Shown in pieces: positions 1-5,870 of a stretch of 13,454 nucleotides of DNA (position 1 is its first letter; the number at the start of each line of letters is the position of its first letter). The notes beneath the pieces were generated by a model. That model was given only the letters and a program-made list of their open reading frames with translations. It searched no databases and had not been told where the DNA came from. Source of the DNA: an uncultured Shinella sp. (GTDB lineage: Bacteria; Pseudomonadota; Alphaproteobacteria; Rhizobiales; Rhizobiaceae); the NCBI RefSeq assembly GCF_946479415.1, contig NZ_CAMLFY010000120.1, positions 1-13,454 on the forward strand. The letters are read 5' to 3'. Both the position numbers and the translations under genes were made by a program.

Positions 1-993
1 GGCGCTGTAGCCGCGCACGGCACTGCCGGCAAAACGCTGACCAAGCCACGCCTTTTCACGGGCCGTCGCCTCGTGCGCACCCGATGCGCCGGAGAACACG
101 ACGGTTCCTTCGGCGTCCGCGCCTTCGGCGAGACGATCGAGCCGGGCTTCCAGCCGGCCTTCATCACGCGACCCACGGTCGCCGCCGATGGCGTCGATCG
201 TCGCATAGATGCGCGCCCCACGGGCTTGCGCATGCTCACGGGATTCGAGGATCAGGAAGGCAGCAGCCGAACCGGTGATGATGCCGCCGCCGGCCTTTTC
301 GTCACGCGACCAGAGCGGCGTCCAGCCACCTGTCGCATGGGCACTGATGGCTTCGTAAAGCAGAATGACGTCCTGCCGCTCGGCAACCAGCGCGCTGCCG
401 ACGAGCGTATGCGTCGACTGGCCGGCCCGGATACGGTGGAAAGCGGTCTCGACGGCGCTGATGCCGGCGGCTTCCTCGCCCATGAAGGTGCGCGAGGAAC
501 CGGTGACCTTGTGTACGATGGAAATGTTGCCGGCGAGCAGGTTGGAAAGCTGGGCGAGGAAGAGCGTCGGGCGCAATTCCGTCGTCAGCTTCTCGTTGAG
601 CAGGCGTTCGCGGTCATTGCGCTTCAGGCCTTCGTCGACGATCAGCGAATCGACATTGATGTCGCGTTCGCCGCCGCCGGCCGCGACGATCATGTCCATG
701 GTGCCGCAGGCTTCGGCATTGTCCTTGAAGCCGGCATCGTCGAGCGCGAGGCCGGCGGTGAAGACACCGAGGCGCTGCCAGTTTTCCATCTGGCGCTGGT
801 CGCCCCGCTTGGGGATCTGCTGATTCCAGTCGATTTCCGGCATCGGATGCACCGGATAGGGAGCGAAGCGCTCCGTATCAATCTTCGTGTCCGGCGCGTT
901 CGCGGCACCGAGGATCGCCACATGCGCCTCGGCCCCGACACCCTGACAGGTGACGATGCCGACGCCCGTGATCACCACATCGTTGTTGGCCAT
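1..993 (-). CDS. fabF2XL: Ketosynthase-like protein FabF2XL of the AcpXL lipid A acyl cluster, partial (5' 331 codons)
   Basis: The reading frame opens with ATG at 993 and stays open for 331 residues to the left edge, so the C-terminus is missing. The N-terminus VVITGVGIVT and the overall layout match the beta-ketoacyl-ACP synthase (FabF) family. The stretch NLLAGNISIVHKVTGSS aligns without gaps to the region before the FabF nucleophile, but the cysteine position is Glu174 (GEEAAG), and the first catalytic histidine motif (HGTxT) is replaced by GASGAHEA near residues 309-316. It therefore looks non-catalytic and resembles the chain-length factors (KS-beta) of type II polyketide synthases, which carry Gln at that place. 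In rhizobia the neighbouring fabF1XL is the expected active partner; it would lie left of the window. The start is one base after the fabZXL stop (TAAGATG), with GGAAGGAAAG as ribosome-binding site, so the two genes are probably co-translated. Family is firm; the partner role is inference. Confidence 0.85.
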   Translation of the reverse strand, partial: MANNDVVITGVGIVTCQGVGAEAHVAILGAANAPDTKIDTERFAPYPVHPMPEIDWNQQIPKRGDQRQMENWQRLGVFTAGLALDDAGFKDNAEACGTMDMIVAAGGGERDINVDSLIVDEGLKRNDRERLLNEKLTTELRPTLFLAQLSNLLAGNISIVHKVTGSSRTFMGEEAAGISAVETAFHRIRAGQSTHTLVGSALVAERQDVILLYEAISAHATGGWTPLWSRDEKAGGGIITGSAAAFLILESREHAQARGARIYATIDAIGGDRGSRDEGRLEARLDRLAEGADAEGTVVFSGASGAHEATAREKAWLGQRFAGSAVRGYSA

Positions 994-994
994 C

Positions 995-1477
995 TTACTT
1001 TCCTTCCGCCGACGCTGCGAGCGCCTCGAACAAACCCACCTCGCCCGCACGCTTGCGAACGATGTCCGCCAGCGGCACTTCGGCAAAGGGCATGGTGCGC
1101 AGCTTCAATTGCGCATCGCAGACCTTCTTGCCGGCTGAGGTAATCCGCGTCTTGGTCACGGCATAACCCGAACCGTCATGCTCCAGCACGGCCTCGATGT
1201 CGAGCACGGCATCCGGCTCGACGAAGGTGCGCATCTTGGCGCCGTCGACGCTCATCAGGAACGGCATGGCCGTAAAATCGGTGGCGGCGAGCACGAGGAA
1301 GCCGGAAGCCTGCGCCATCGTCTCGATGAGCAGCACACCCGGAACGAGCGGCATGCCGGGAAAATGCCCCTCAAAAACAGGGCTCTTGGAGGGAACGACC
1401 GAGCGGGCGGTAAGCACGCGGCGCGCACCGTCAACGGCCTCCACGCGGTCGATCATCTGGAAATATTCAAGCAACAT
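995..1477 (-). CDS. fabZXL: 3-hydroxyacyl-ACP dehydratase FabZXL
   Basis: A 160-residue FabZ-like hot-dog-fold dehydratase. The signature FEGHFPGMPLVPGVLLIE at residues 35-52 contains the catalytic His38 and Glu52, followed by TMAQASG. It should remove water from 3-hydroxyacyl groups on AcpXL during elongation of the very-long-chain lipid A fatty acid. I placed the start at ATG 1477, where MLLEYFQMIDRV matches FabZ N-termini, rather than at an upstream in-frame ATG at 1576. The extra 33 residues of the longer form are arginine-rich and would be encoded across a perfect RNA hairpin. AGGGA lies about 10 bases before the chosen start. The gene lies between acpXL (121-bp gap) and fabF2XL (1-bp gap), as in the acpXL-fabZXL-fabF2XL order known in Rhizobium. 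Confidence 0.9.
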   Translation of the reverse strand: MLLEYFQMIDRVEAVDGARRVLTARSVVPSKSPVFEGHFPGMPLVPGVLLIETMAQASGFLVLAATDFTAMPFLMSVDGAKMRTFVEPDAVLDIEAVLEHDGSGYAVTKTRITSAGKKVCDAQLKLRTMPFAEVPLADIVRKRAGEVGLFEALAASAEGK

Positions 1478-1513
1478 CGGATTATCGTCCCTGGCGGGGT
1501 CCGGAAATCGAAA

Positions 1514-1535
1514 GGCCTGCCGAAGACGGCAGGCC
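1514..1535 (-). terminator. Perfect 9-bp hairpin with T-rich tail between acpXL and fabZXL
   Basis: On the transcribed strand GGCCTGCCG pairs perfectly with CGGCAGGCC around a TCTT tetraloop, followed by TTTCGATTTCC. The tail has too few consecutive Ts for a strong intrinsic terminator. It more likely acts as a partial terminator or as a 3' stabiliser that raises acpXL mRNA relative to the genes behind it. The stem ends 36 bases before the fabZXL start codon. Confidence 0.5.
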
Positions 1536-1569
1536 ATAGGTCCTGTGCACCGGAATCGTCCGGAACAGA

Positions 1570-1584
1570 GCCGCAAAACGCGGC
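1570..1584 (-). other. Small hairpin just after acpXL
   Basis: GCCGC and GCGGC form a 5-bp stem with a 5-base loop (GTTTT on the transcript) that starts about 14 bases after the acpXL stop codon. It is short and could be chance in GC-rich DNA. With the larger hairpin at 1514-1535 it makes the acpXL-fabZXL gap the most structured part of this operon. Confidence 0.3.
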
Positions 1585-1598
1585 CGGGCGGTCTCGCC

Positions 1599-1877
1599 TC
1601 AGGCCTTGGCAGCCCGCAGTTCGTCGATCTTCGCGCAGAGGTTCTTCAGGACGAAATACTCTTCCGTCGCGACCTTGCCTTCGTTGACATCCTGCGTCCA
1701 CTTTTCCAGCGGGATCTTGATGCCGAATTCCTTGTCGATCGCAAAAACGATGTCGAGGAAGTCGAGGCTGTCGATGCCGAGATCGTCGATGGTGTGGCTG
1801 TCGGGCGTGATCGTCTCGCGATCGATCTCGCTCGTCTCAGCAATGATGTCGGCAACCTTGTCGAATGTAGCAGTCAC
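1599..1877 (-). CDS. acpXL: Acyl carrier protein AcpXL for very-long-chain lipid A fatty acid
   Basis: A 92-residue acyl carrier protein. The phosphopantetheine site is Ser37 in [10 protein letters not shown]. It is longer than the roughly 78-residue housekeeping AcpP, with a lysine- and alanine-containing tail ([14 protein letters not shown]) and the segment [10 protein letters not shown]; both fit the rhizobial AcpXL family. AcpXL carries the growing 27-hydroxyoctacosanoate-type chain that is transferred to lipid A. The start is GTG at 1877: GAGG sits seven bases upstream, and the nearby ATG at 1890 is out of frame. It is the first gene of the acpXL-fabZXL-fabF2XL block and has its own promoter-like sequence, so it probably heads the operon. 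Identification is secure from sequence and gene order. Confidence 0.95.
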   Translation of the reverse strand: MTATFDKVADIIAETSEIDRETITPDSHTIDDLGIDSLDFLDIVFAIDKEFGIKIPLEKWTQDVNEGKVATEEYFVLKNLCAKIDELRAAKA

Positions 1878-1910
1878 GCCCGTACCTCATGAATCTATAG
1901 TTGGGCCGAT

Positions 1911-1939
1911 CCTATAGGGAAAACGGACGCGATTGCCAA
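1911..1939 (-). promoter_or_regulatory. Candidate sigma-70 promoter of acpXL
   Basis: Reading the minus strand, TTGGCA (1939-1934) and TATAGG (1916-1911) are separated by exactly 17 bases. They match five of six and four of six consensus positions. Transcription would start near 1904, leaving a leader of about 27 bases before the GTG start. A second CTATAG copy at 1895-1900 makes the -10 assignment slightly uncertain. The -35 element overlaps a small dyad, ATTGCCAAT. Confidence 0.5.
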
Positions 1940-2007
1940 TGGGGTTGATGAGGGACCAGCGTAGTGCACACGGCTGTGTTGCGCAAACAACATGGCCACG
2001 CCAACGC

Positions 2008-3357
2008 TCAGACGGCCATGGAATGCCGGCCACGGCCGCTCGAAAGATGCGCGTCGAAGACCGCCGCCACGGTTCGCGCAAAAGGCCGGCCCGTCGCCGT
2101 CAACAGGAAGCGGTCGCCTTCGATACGGCAAAGACCATCCCTGTCGGAAGCGGCAAAGGCGTTCGCCTCCGACCTGATCACGCGGGAAAACGCGGGGTAG
2201 CGGGCTGCGACATCCGCAAAGGAAAAGCCGAAATCGCACATGACACGCTCGATGACATAGGCGCGGGCGCGGTCTTCTTCGGCCAGCGCATAGCCGCGCA
2301 CGACGGCGATACCGCCCTCCTCCGCCCGGCGCAGATATTCGCCCGTCGCCGGCATGTTCTGGATATAGCCCTGCGGCAGCTGGCCGATGGCCGATGCACC
2401 GAGCCCGATCAGGGCATCGGCCTGGTCATCCGTATAGCCCTGGAAATTGCGGCGCAGTGTGCCATTGCGGGCGGCGACCGCCAGGCGATCCGCGGGCAAA
2501 GCGAAATGGTCGATGCCGACGGCCTCGTAGCCCGCGGCCACCAGCATCTCCCCCGCCATCCGCATCTGCTCGAACCGCTCGATAATGCCGGGCAACGCCG
2601 CTTCGTCGATCATCGTCTGGTGTTTCTTCATCCACGGTACATGCGCATAACCGAAGAGCGCGATACGATCCGGCGCAAGCGAGATGACGGCGCGGACGGT
2701 CTGGGCAAGCGTCTCGATGGTCTGGAACGGCAGCCCATAAAGAATGTCGCAATTGACCGAGCGCACGCCCCGCACCCGCGCCGCTTCCACCACGCCGCGC
2801 GTCTGCTCGAAAGTCTGGATGCGGTTGATCGCCTTTTGCACCCTGGGATCGAAATCCTGGATACCGAGGCTGGCGCGCGTCATGCCGATTGCGGCGAGCG
2901 CATCGTGCCTTTCGTCATCGAGGTCGTTCGGATCCATCTCGACGGAAATCTCGGCATCGCCGGCAAAGCTGAAATGCGCCTCGAGACAGGTTTTCAATGC
3001 CCGCATGTCATCCGGCCGCAGCAGCGTCGGCGAACCGCCGCCGAAATGCAGCGCCGTGACCGGTGCGGCGGCGTCCACGCGACTGCCGATGGCCGCGATC
3101 TCGGCATGGAGGCCCTTGAGATAGGCTTCGACCGGCTCATAACGCAGCGTCTGCTTGGTGTGGCAGGCGCAGAACCAGCAGAGCCGGTCGCAATACGGGA
3201 TGTGTGCGTAGAGCGAGAGGCGATTCGCCGCCGTCAGGGCTGCCAGCCAGTCGGCATAGACCTCCGGACCGATACTTTCGTTGAAGTGCGGTGCGGTCGG
3301 ATAGCTTGTATAGCGCGGAACCGGCGATGAAAGGCGTTCGACGAGTGCATCCTGCAT
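2008..3357 (-). CDS. hemN: Oxygen-independent coproporphyrinogen III oxidase HemN
   Basis: A 449-residue radical-SAM enzyme that converts coproporphyrinogen III to protoporphyrinogen IX without oxygen, in the cytoplasm. E. coli HemN has 457 residues, so the length is normal. The iron-sulfur cluster motif is YCDRLCWFCAC, with Cys56, Cys60 and Cys63 as cluster ligands and the HemN-specific fourth Cys65. GGGSPT follows at residues 106-111 (SAM binding), and VEMDPNDLDD and GIQDFDPRVQKAINRIQ are typical of true HemN rather than the related HemW. The ATG at 3357 lies behind GCAAGGAGAAACCC, a good ribosome-binding site. The gene diverges from fnrN and has a perfect FNR box upstream, so induction at low oxygen is expected. 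No strong terminator was seen after its stop. Confidence 0.95.
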   Translation of the reverse strand: MQDALVERLSSPVPRYTSYPTAPHFNESIGPEVYADWLAALTAANRLSLYAHIPYCDRLCWFCACHTKQTLRYEPVEAYLKGLHAEIAAIGSRVDAAAPVTALHFGGGSPTLLRPDDMRALKTCLEAHFSFAGDAEISVEMDPNDLDDERHDALAAIGMTRASLGIQDFDPRVQKAINRIQTFEQTRGVVEAARVRGVRSVNCDILYGLPFQTIETLAQTVRAVISLAPDRIALFGYAHVPWMKKHQTMIDEAALPGIIERFEQMRMAGEMLVAAGYEAVGIDHFALPADRLAVAARNGTLRRNFQGYTDDQADALIGLGASAIGQLPQGYIQNMPATGEYLRRAEEGGIAVVRGYALAEEDRARAYVIERVMCDFGFSFADVAARYPAFSRVIRSEANAFAASDRDGLCRIEGDRFLLTATGRPFARTVAAVFDAHLSSGRGRHSMAV

Positions 3358-3380
3358 GGGTTTCTCCTTGCTTGCGAAGG

Positions 3381-3386
3381 AAATAA
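3381..3386 (-). promoter_or_regulatory. Predicted -10 element of hemN
   Basis: TTATTT on the minus strand lies exactly where a -10 hexamer would fall if the FNR box at 3408-3421 is centred at -41.5, giving a start site near 3373. There is no -35 match, as usual for class II FNR-activated promoters. The call rests mainly on spacing. Confidence 0.4.
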
Positions 3387-3407
3387 CCCGAAGAACCTGC
3401 CCGCCAT

Positions 3408-3421
3408 TTGATTTTGATCAA
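3408..3421. promoter_or_regulatory. Perfect FNR/FixK box (anaerobox) shared by hemN and fnrN
   Basis: TTGAT-TTTG-ATCAA is a perfect match to the FNR/FixK consensus TTGAT-N4-ATCAA. Its centre, 3414.5, lies 41.5 bp from predicted starts on both sides: near 3373 for hemN and near 3456 for fnrN. Each start has a -10-like hexamer in the right place. FnrN binds such sites through a Glu-x-x-Ser-Arg recognition helix, which is present in the adjacent gene. Autoregulation and hemN activation are therefore likely. Confidence 0.9.
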
Positions 3422-3443
3422 GTGCAACCGAGAATGAGTACGC

Positions 3444-3449
3444 TAGGAT
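3444..3449 (+). promoter_or_regulatory. Predicted -10 element of fnrN
   Basis: TAGGAT (four of six matches to TATAAT) occupies positions -12 to -7 relative to a start at 3456, the point 41.5 bp from the centre of the perfect FNR box. The agreement in spacing is the main support. Confidence 0.45.
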
Positions 3450-3463
3450 TTGACAATAGTCAG
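3450..3463. promoter_or_regulatory. Imperfect second FNR-like box over the predicted fnrN start
   Basis: TTGAC-AATA-GTCAG has dyad symmetry at four of five base pairs and the N4 spacer of FNR sites, but weaker half-sites. Its centre is 42 bp (four helical turns) from the perfect box and falls on the predicted fnrN transcription start. Binding here would block transcription. In Rhizobium leguminosarum fnrN, a distal box activates and a proximal box represses; this arrangement looks the same. Confidence 0.5.
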
Positions 3464-3475
3464 GAAGCGCTATTT

Positions 3476-3490
3476 TGCCGCTAGGCGGCA
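3476..3490 (+). other. Small hairpin in the fnrN leader
   Basis: TGCCGC and GCGGCA form a perfect 6-bp stem around TAG, about 20 bases into the predicted 112-base fnrN leader. Its role is unknown; it could affect leader stability. Confidence 0.3.
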
Positions 3491-3567
3491 CGCTTTATGT
3501 TCAGGTCTGCGTGCGGTAGCTCGGCATGGTGATGCCGTTCAGCCGCCGGGCGAAAAGGAAAAGCGAT

Positions 3568-4293
3568 ATGGAAGTTCGCCGCCAAGATATCCATAATTCC
3601 GATATCCCGGTCGTCTGCCGCGCCTGCGAGGCACGTCACGGTGGTGTTTGCGGCGCCTTGACGGCCGAGCAGCTGACCGAGCTCAACAAGCACTCCTCCC
3701 GCCATCGCCTGGAGACCGGCGCCGAAGTGATCGGCCAGGGCGAGACGGTGGTGAACTATTCCAACATCATGCGCGGCGTGGTGAAGCTGACCAAGATCAT
3801 GGCGGACGGTCGCCAGCAGATCGTCGGCCTGCAGTTCGCGCCCGACTTCCTCGGCCGCCCCTTCCTCACCGAAAGCGCCATCACGGCGGAAGCCGCCACC
3901 GACAGCGAGGTCTGCAACTTCCCGCGCAACGTGCTCGACCGTCTCGTCAAGCGGACGCCGGATCTGGAACATATGCTGCACCGGCAGGCGCTCAAGGAGC
4001 TGGACGAAGCGCGCGACTGGATGCTGACGCTGGGCCGCAAGACGGCGCAGGAGAAGGTCGCAAGCTTCCTCTACCTGATCGCCACCCATATCGACCCCGA
4101 GAGTATCGACATGTCGGCCTTCGACCTGCCGCTGTCGCGCGCCGATATCGCCGATTTCCTCGGGCTGACCATCGAGACGGTCAGCCGCCAGTTCACCAAG
4201 CTGCGCAAGGAAAACGTCATCCGCATCGAGAACAACCGGCATGTCACCGTTCCCGACATGGACCGCCTGATGCGCTACGCCGGCAACGATTAG
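3568..4293 (+). CDS. fnrN: FNR-type oxygen-responsive transcriptional regulator FnrN
   Basis: A 241-residue Crp/Fnr-family regulator. N-terminal Cys17, Cys20 and Cys28 (CRACEARHGGVC) plus internal Cys116 provide the four ligands expected for an oxygen-labile [4Fe-4S] cluster, so it should sense oxygen directly, unlike FixK. The cyclic-nucleotide-binding-like barrel spans about residues 35-120 and the dimer helix about 120-150. The helix-turn-helix at about 190-215 contains ETVSR (Glu203, Ser206, Arg207), which reads TTGAT half-sites. I chose ATG 3568 because AAGGAAAAG lies just before it. The longer form from 3526 adds 14 basic residues and has no visible ribosome-binding site. It diverges from hemN and is convergent with the L,D-transpeptidase gene, 13 bp from its stop. 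It probably activates hemN and controls its own gene. Confidence 0.93.
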   Translation: MEVRRQDIHNSDIPVVCRACEARHGGVCGALTAEQLTELNKHSSRHRLETGAEVIGQGETVVNYSNIMRGVVKLTKIMADGRQQIVGLQFAPDFLGRPFLTESAITAEAATDSEVCNFPRNVLDRLVKRTPDLEHMLHRQALKELDEARDWMLTLGRKTAQEKVASFLYLIATHIDPESIDMSAFDLPLSRADIADFLGLTIETVSRQFTKLRKENVIRIENNRHVTVPDMDRLMRYAGND

Positions 4294-4306
4294 GCCTCTC
4301 GTCGTC

Positions 4307-4735
4307 TCAGCGGGTAATGACGATCTTCGTGTTGGACAGCCCGTTGCGGTTGGCCATCTGGAAGAAGGTCGCCGCATTGTTCGGGTGCAGGCGCACGCAA
4401 CCATGCGAGGCCGGGCGCCCCAAGCGCTTCGTCTCGTAGGTCGCATGAACGGCATAACCGCCCTTGAAGAATACCGCGAACGGCATCGGCGCATTGTTGT
4501 ATTTGCGCGAACGATGATTGCGCGAGGCCCATTTTGCCGACCAGCTGCCCGTCGGCGTGCCATAGCCCTGGCGGCCCGTCGAGACGCGCCAGCGATATTT
4601 TACCATGCCGTTCTGAGTAACGATCATGGTTTGCGAAGAAAGGCTGACCTGAGCCACGAGATTGGCAGAAAGTGCAGCCTCGGTCTGAAATAAAACGAGA
4701 AAGAACGCGACGGCAGTCGCAAACAAGGTACGCAT
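4307..4735 (-). CDS. Secreted L,D-transpeptidase (YkuD family)
   Basis: A 142-residue protein with a signal peptide (MRTLFATAVAFFLVLFQTEAALSA, cleavage likely near residue 24) and one YkuD domain. The catalytic motif is complete: His97, then SHGCVRLHP with the nucleophile Cys113 and Arg115. Such periplasmic enzymes form 3-3 peptidoglycan cross-links or attach proteins to the wall; at this size it is a bare catalytic domain. The ATG at 4735 follows GAGGGGAAG, a strong ribosome-binding site. It is transcribed alone from a region with two adjacent inverted repeats. Its 3' end faces fnrN with 13 bp between stops and no obvious bidirectional terminator. Which cross-link it makes cannot be told from sequence. 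Confidence 0.9.
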   Translation of the reverse strand: MRTLFATAVAFFLVLFQTEAALSANLVAQVSLSSQTMIVTQNGMVKYRWRVSTGRQGYGTPTGSWSAKWASRNHRSRKYNNAPMPFAVFFKGGYAVHATYETKRLGRPASHGCVRLHPNNAATFFQMANRNGLSNTKIVITR

Positions 4736-4758
4736 GACTTCCCCTCAAAATATTTGTG

Positions 4759-4790
4759 CATGGCTTACCGCCATGTCTCACCACGAGACA
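4759..4790 (-). repeat. Two adjacent perfect inverted repeats upstream of the L,D-transpeptidase gene
   Basis: CATGGC-N5-GCCATG (4759-4775) and TGTCTC-N5-GAGACA (4774-4790) are both perfect 6-bp dyads with 5-base spacers and share two bases. They lie between the -10-like TATAGT (4797-4792, minus strand) and the ribosome-binding site. They could be protein-binding sites or tandem RNA hairpins in the leader. No -35 element of good quality was found. Confidence 0.45.
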
Positions 4791-4855
4791 CACTATAGAC
4801 GTTTCAGCCTTCCGCAATATTGACGGGGGTGGCGAAAAGAAAACGAAGTTAAGGT

Positions 4856-4888
4856 GTAAAATTTTACCGATCGCCTGCGGCCGCGATC
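4856..4888 (-). terminator. Candidate terminator after cobD
   Basis: On the transcript GATCGC, beginning in the cobD stop codon, pairs with GCGATC over an 8-base loop, followed by GGTAAAATTTTAC. The stem is only 6 bp and the T-run (four Ts) starts seven bases later, so termination strength is uncertain. The tail is itself a perfect 12-bp palindrome, GTAAAATTTTAC (4856-4867). Confidence 0.4.
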
Positions 4889-5867
4889 AAAGCAAAGCCG
4901 CAAGAAGTGCTGCGATCAGGACAAGGCCGGCCAAGCTGGCGCAGGCAACGGAAAATATCCGCAAGGAAAGATCGATATCAGCGACGGTCGCGACAGTGCG
5001 GCCGCTCGCATTCATCATCGGTTCGTCGACGCGCGTGCCGCCATAAATACGCGGGCCGGCAAGACCGATACCGACGGCACCCGCCATGGCCGCTTCCGGC
5101 CAGCCGGAATTGGGCGAACGGTGCAGGCCCGCATCGCGCAAAGCCGTGCCGATCGCCGCCCGCGCTGCCGCCTTGCTTTTGCGCATCCAGGCGCCAGCCG
5201 CGATGAAGAAAATAGAGAGGCGCGCCGCGGGCCAGTTGGCGAGGTCGTCCAGCCGGGCGGAGGCCCAGCCGAAATCGAGATATTTCGCATTCTTATGGCC
5301 GATCATGGAATCGGCCGTGTTCAGCATCTTGTAGGTGAAGAGGCCCGGCAGACCGAGCAGCGCATACCACAGCGCAGGCGCCACGACGCCGTCGGAGAAA
5401 TTTTCGGCAAGGCTCTCTATACCGGCCCGGCAGATAGCGGGCTCGTCGAGCGTCGCCGGATCGCGCCCGACGATCATCGACACCGCCTGACGTCCGCCAT
5501 CGAGACCGTCGCGCTTGAGGCCTTGGGAGACGGCGCGCACATGATCATGCAGGCTCTTCTGCGCAAGGAAGATCGCGACGATGACGACCTCCAGCACGAA
5601 GCCGAGCGCACCCAGCCGCGCCAGCAACGCATGAATGATGAACCCGAAAAACAGGCTCGCCGCCAGCAGCGCGGCGATACCGGCCGCACCGTTGAAGCGC
5701 TTCGTATCGGCCGAAAGGCGCTTGCCGTTGAACAGCTTGTCGATCAGGCCGATCGCCCGGCCGAACAGCACGACCGGATGCGGCACGTGGCGCCACAGCT
5801 TGTCCGGATCGCCGACGAGGCGGTCGAGAATCAGTGCAAGGAACAGGGTGAGCAGCGCCGAGGTCAT
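4887..5867 (-). CDS. cobD: Adenosylcobinamide-phosphate synthase CobD (CbiB in Salmonella naming)
   Basis: A 326-residue integral membrane protein that joins the aminopropanol arm to adenosylcobyric acid in late cobalamin synthesis. Family marks are LDRLVGDPDKLWRHVPHPV near residues 14-32 and IESLAENFSDGVVAPALW at 150-167. Hydrophobic segments lie at about 1-14, 62-82, 87-103, 215-228 and 303-326. It is the last gene of cobE-A-B-C-D; its ATG is three bases after the cobC stop, with AGGGTAGG as ribosome-binding site inside cobC. The name cobD follows the Pseudomonas denitrificans scheme and must not be confused with Salmonella CobD, which corresponds to CobC here. Confidence 0.95.
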   Translation of the reverse strand: MTSALLTLFLALILDRLVGDPDKLWRHVPHPVVLFGRAIGLIDKLFNGKRLSADTKRFNGAAGIAALLAASLFFGFIIHALLARLGALGFVLEVVIVAIFLAQKSLHDHVRAVSQGLKRDGLDGGRQAVSMIVGRDPATLDEPAICRAGIESLAENFSDGVVAPALWYALLGLPGLFTYKMLNTADSMIGHKNAKYLDFGWASARLDDLANWPAARLSIFFIAAGAWMRKSKAAARAAIGTALRDAGLHRSPNSGWPEAAMAGAVGIGLAGPRIYGGTRVDEPMMNASGRTVATVADIDLSLRIFSVACASLAGLVLIAALLAALL

Positions 5868-5870
5868 CGC

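Noticed and set aside
73..1143. Plus-strand open frame of 356 codons
   Set aside because: It is antisense to fabF2XL and fabZXL, whose translations show clear family motifs. High GC leaves the opposite strand open.
1478..1576. N-terminal extension of FabZXL from ATG 1576
   Set aside because: The extension is basic, not FabZ-like, and is encoded across a perfect hairpin; ATG 1477 starts the conserved domain.
1933..3330. Plus-strand open frame of 465 codons
   Set aside because: Shadow of hemN on the opposite strand; composition rich in Arg, His and Asp and no domain.
3481..4563. Minus-strand open frame of 360 codons
   Set aside because: Antisense to fnrN and out of frame with the L,D-transpeptidase gene; both of these carry intact catalytic or ligand residues.
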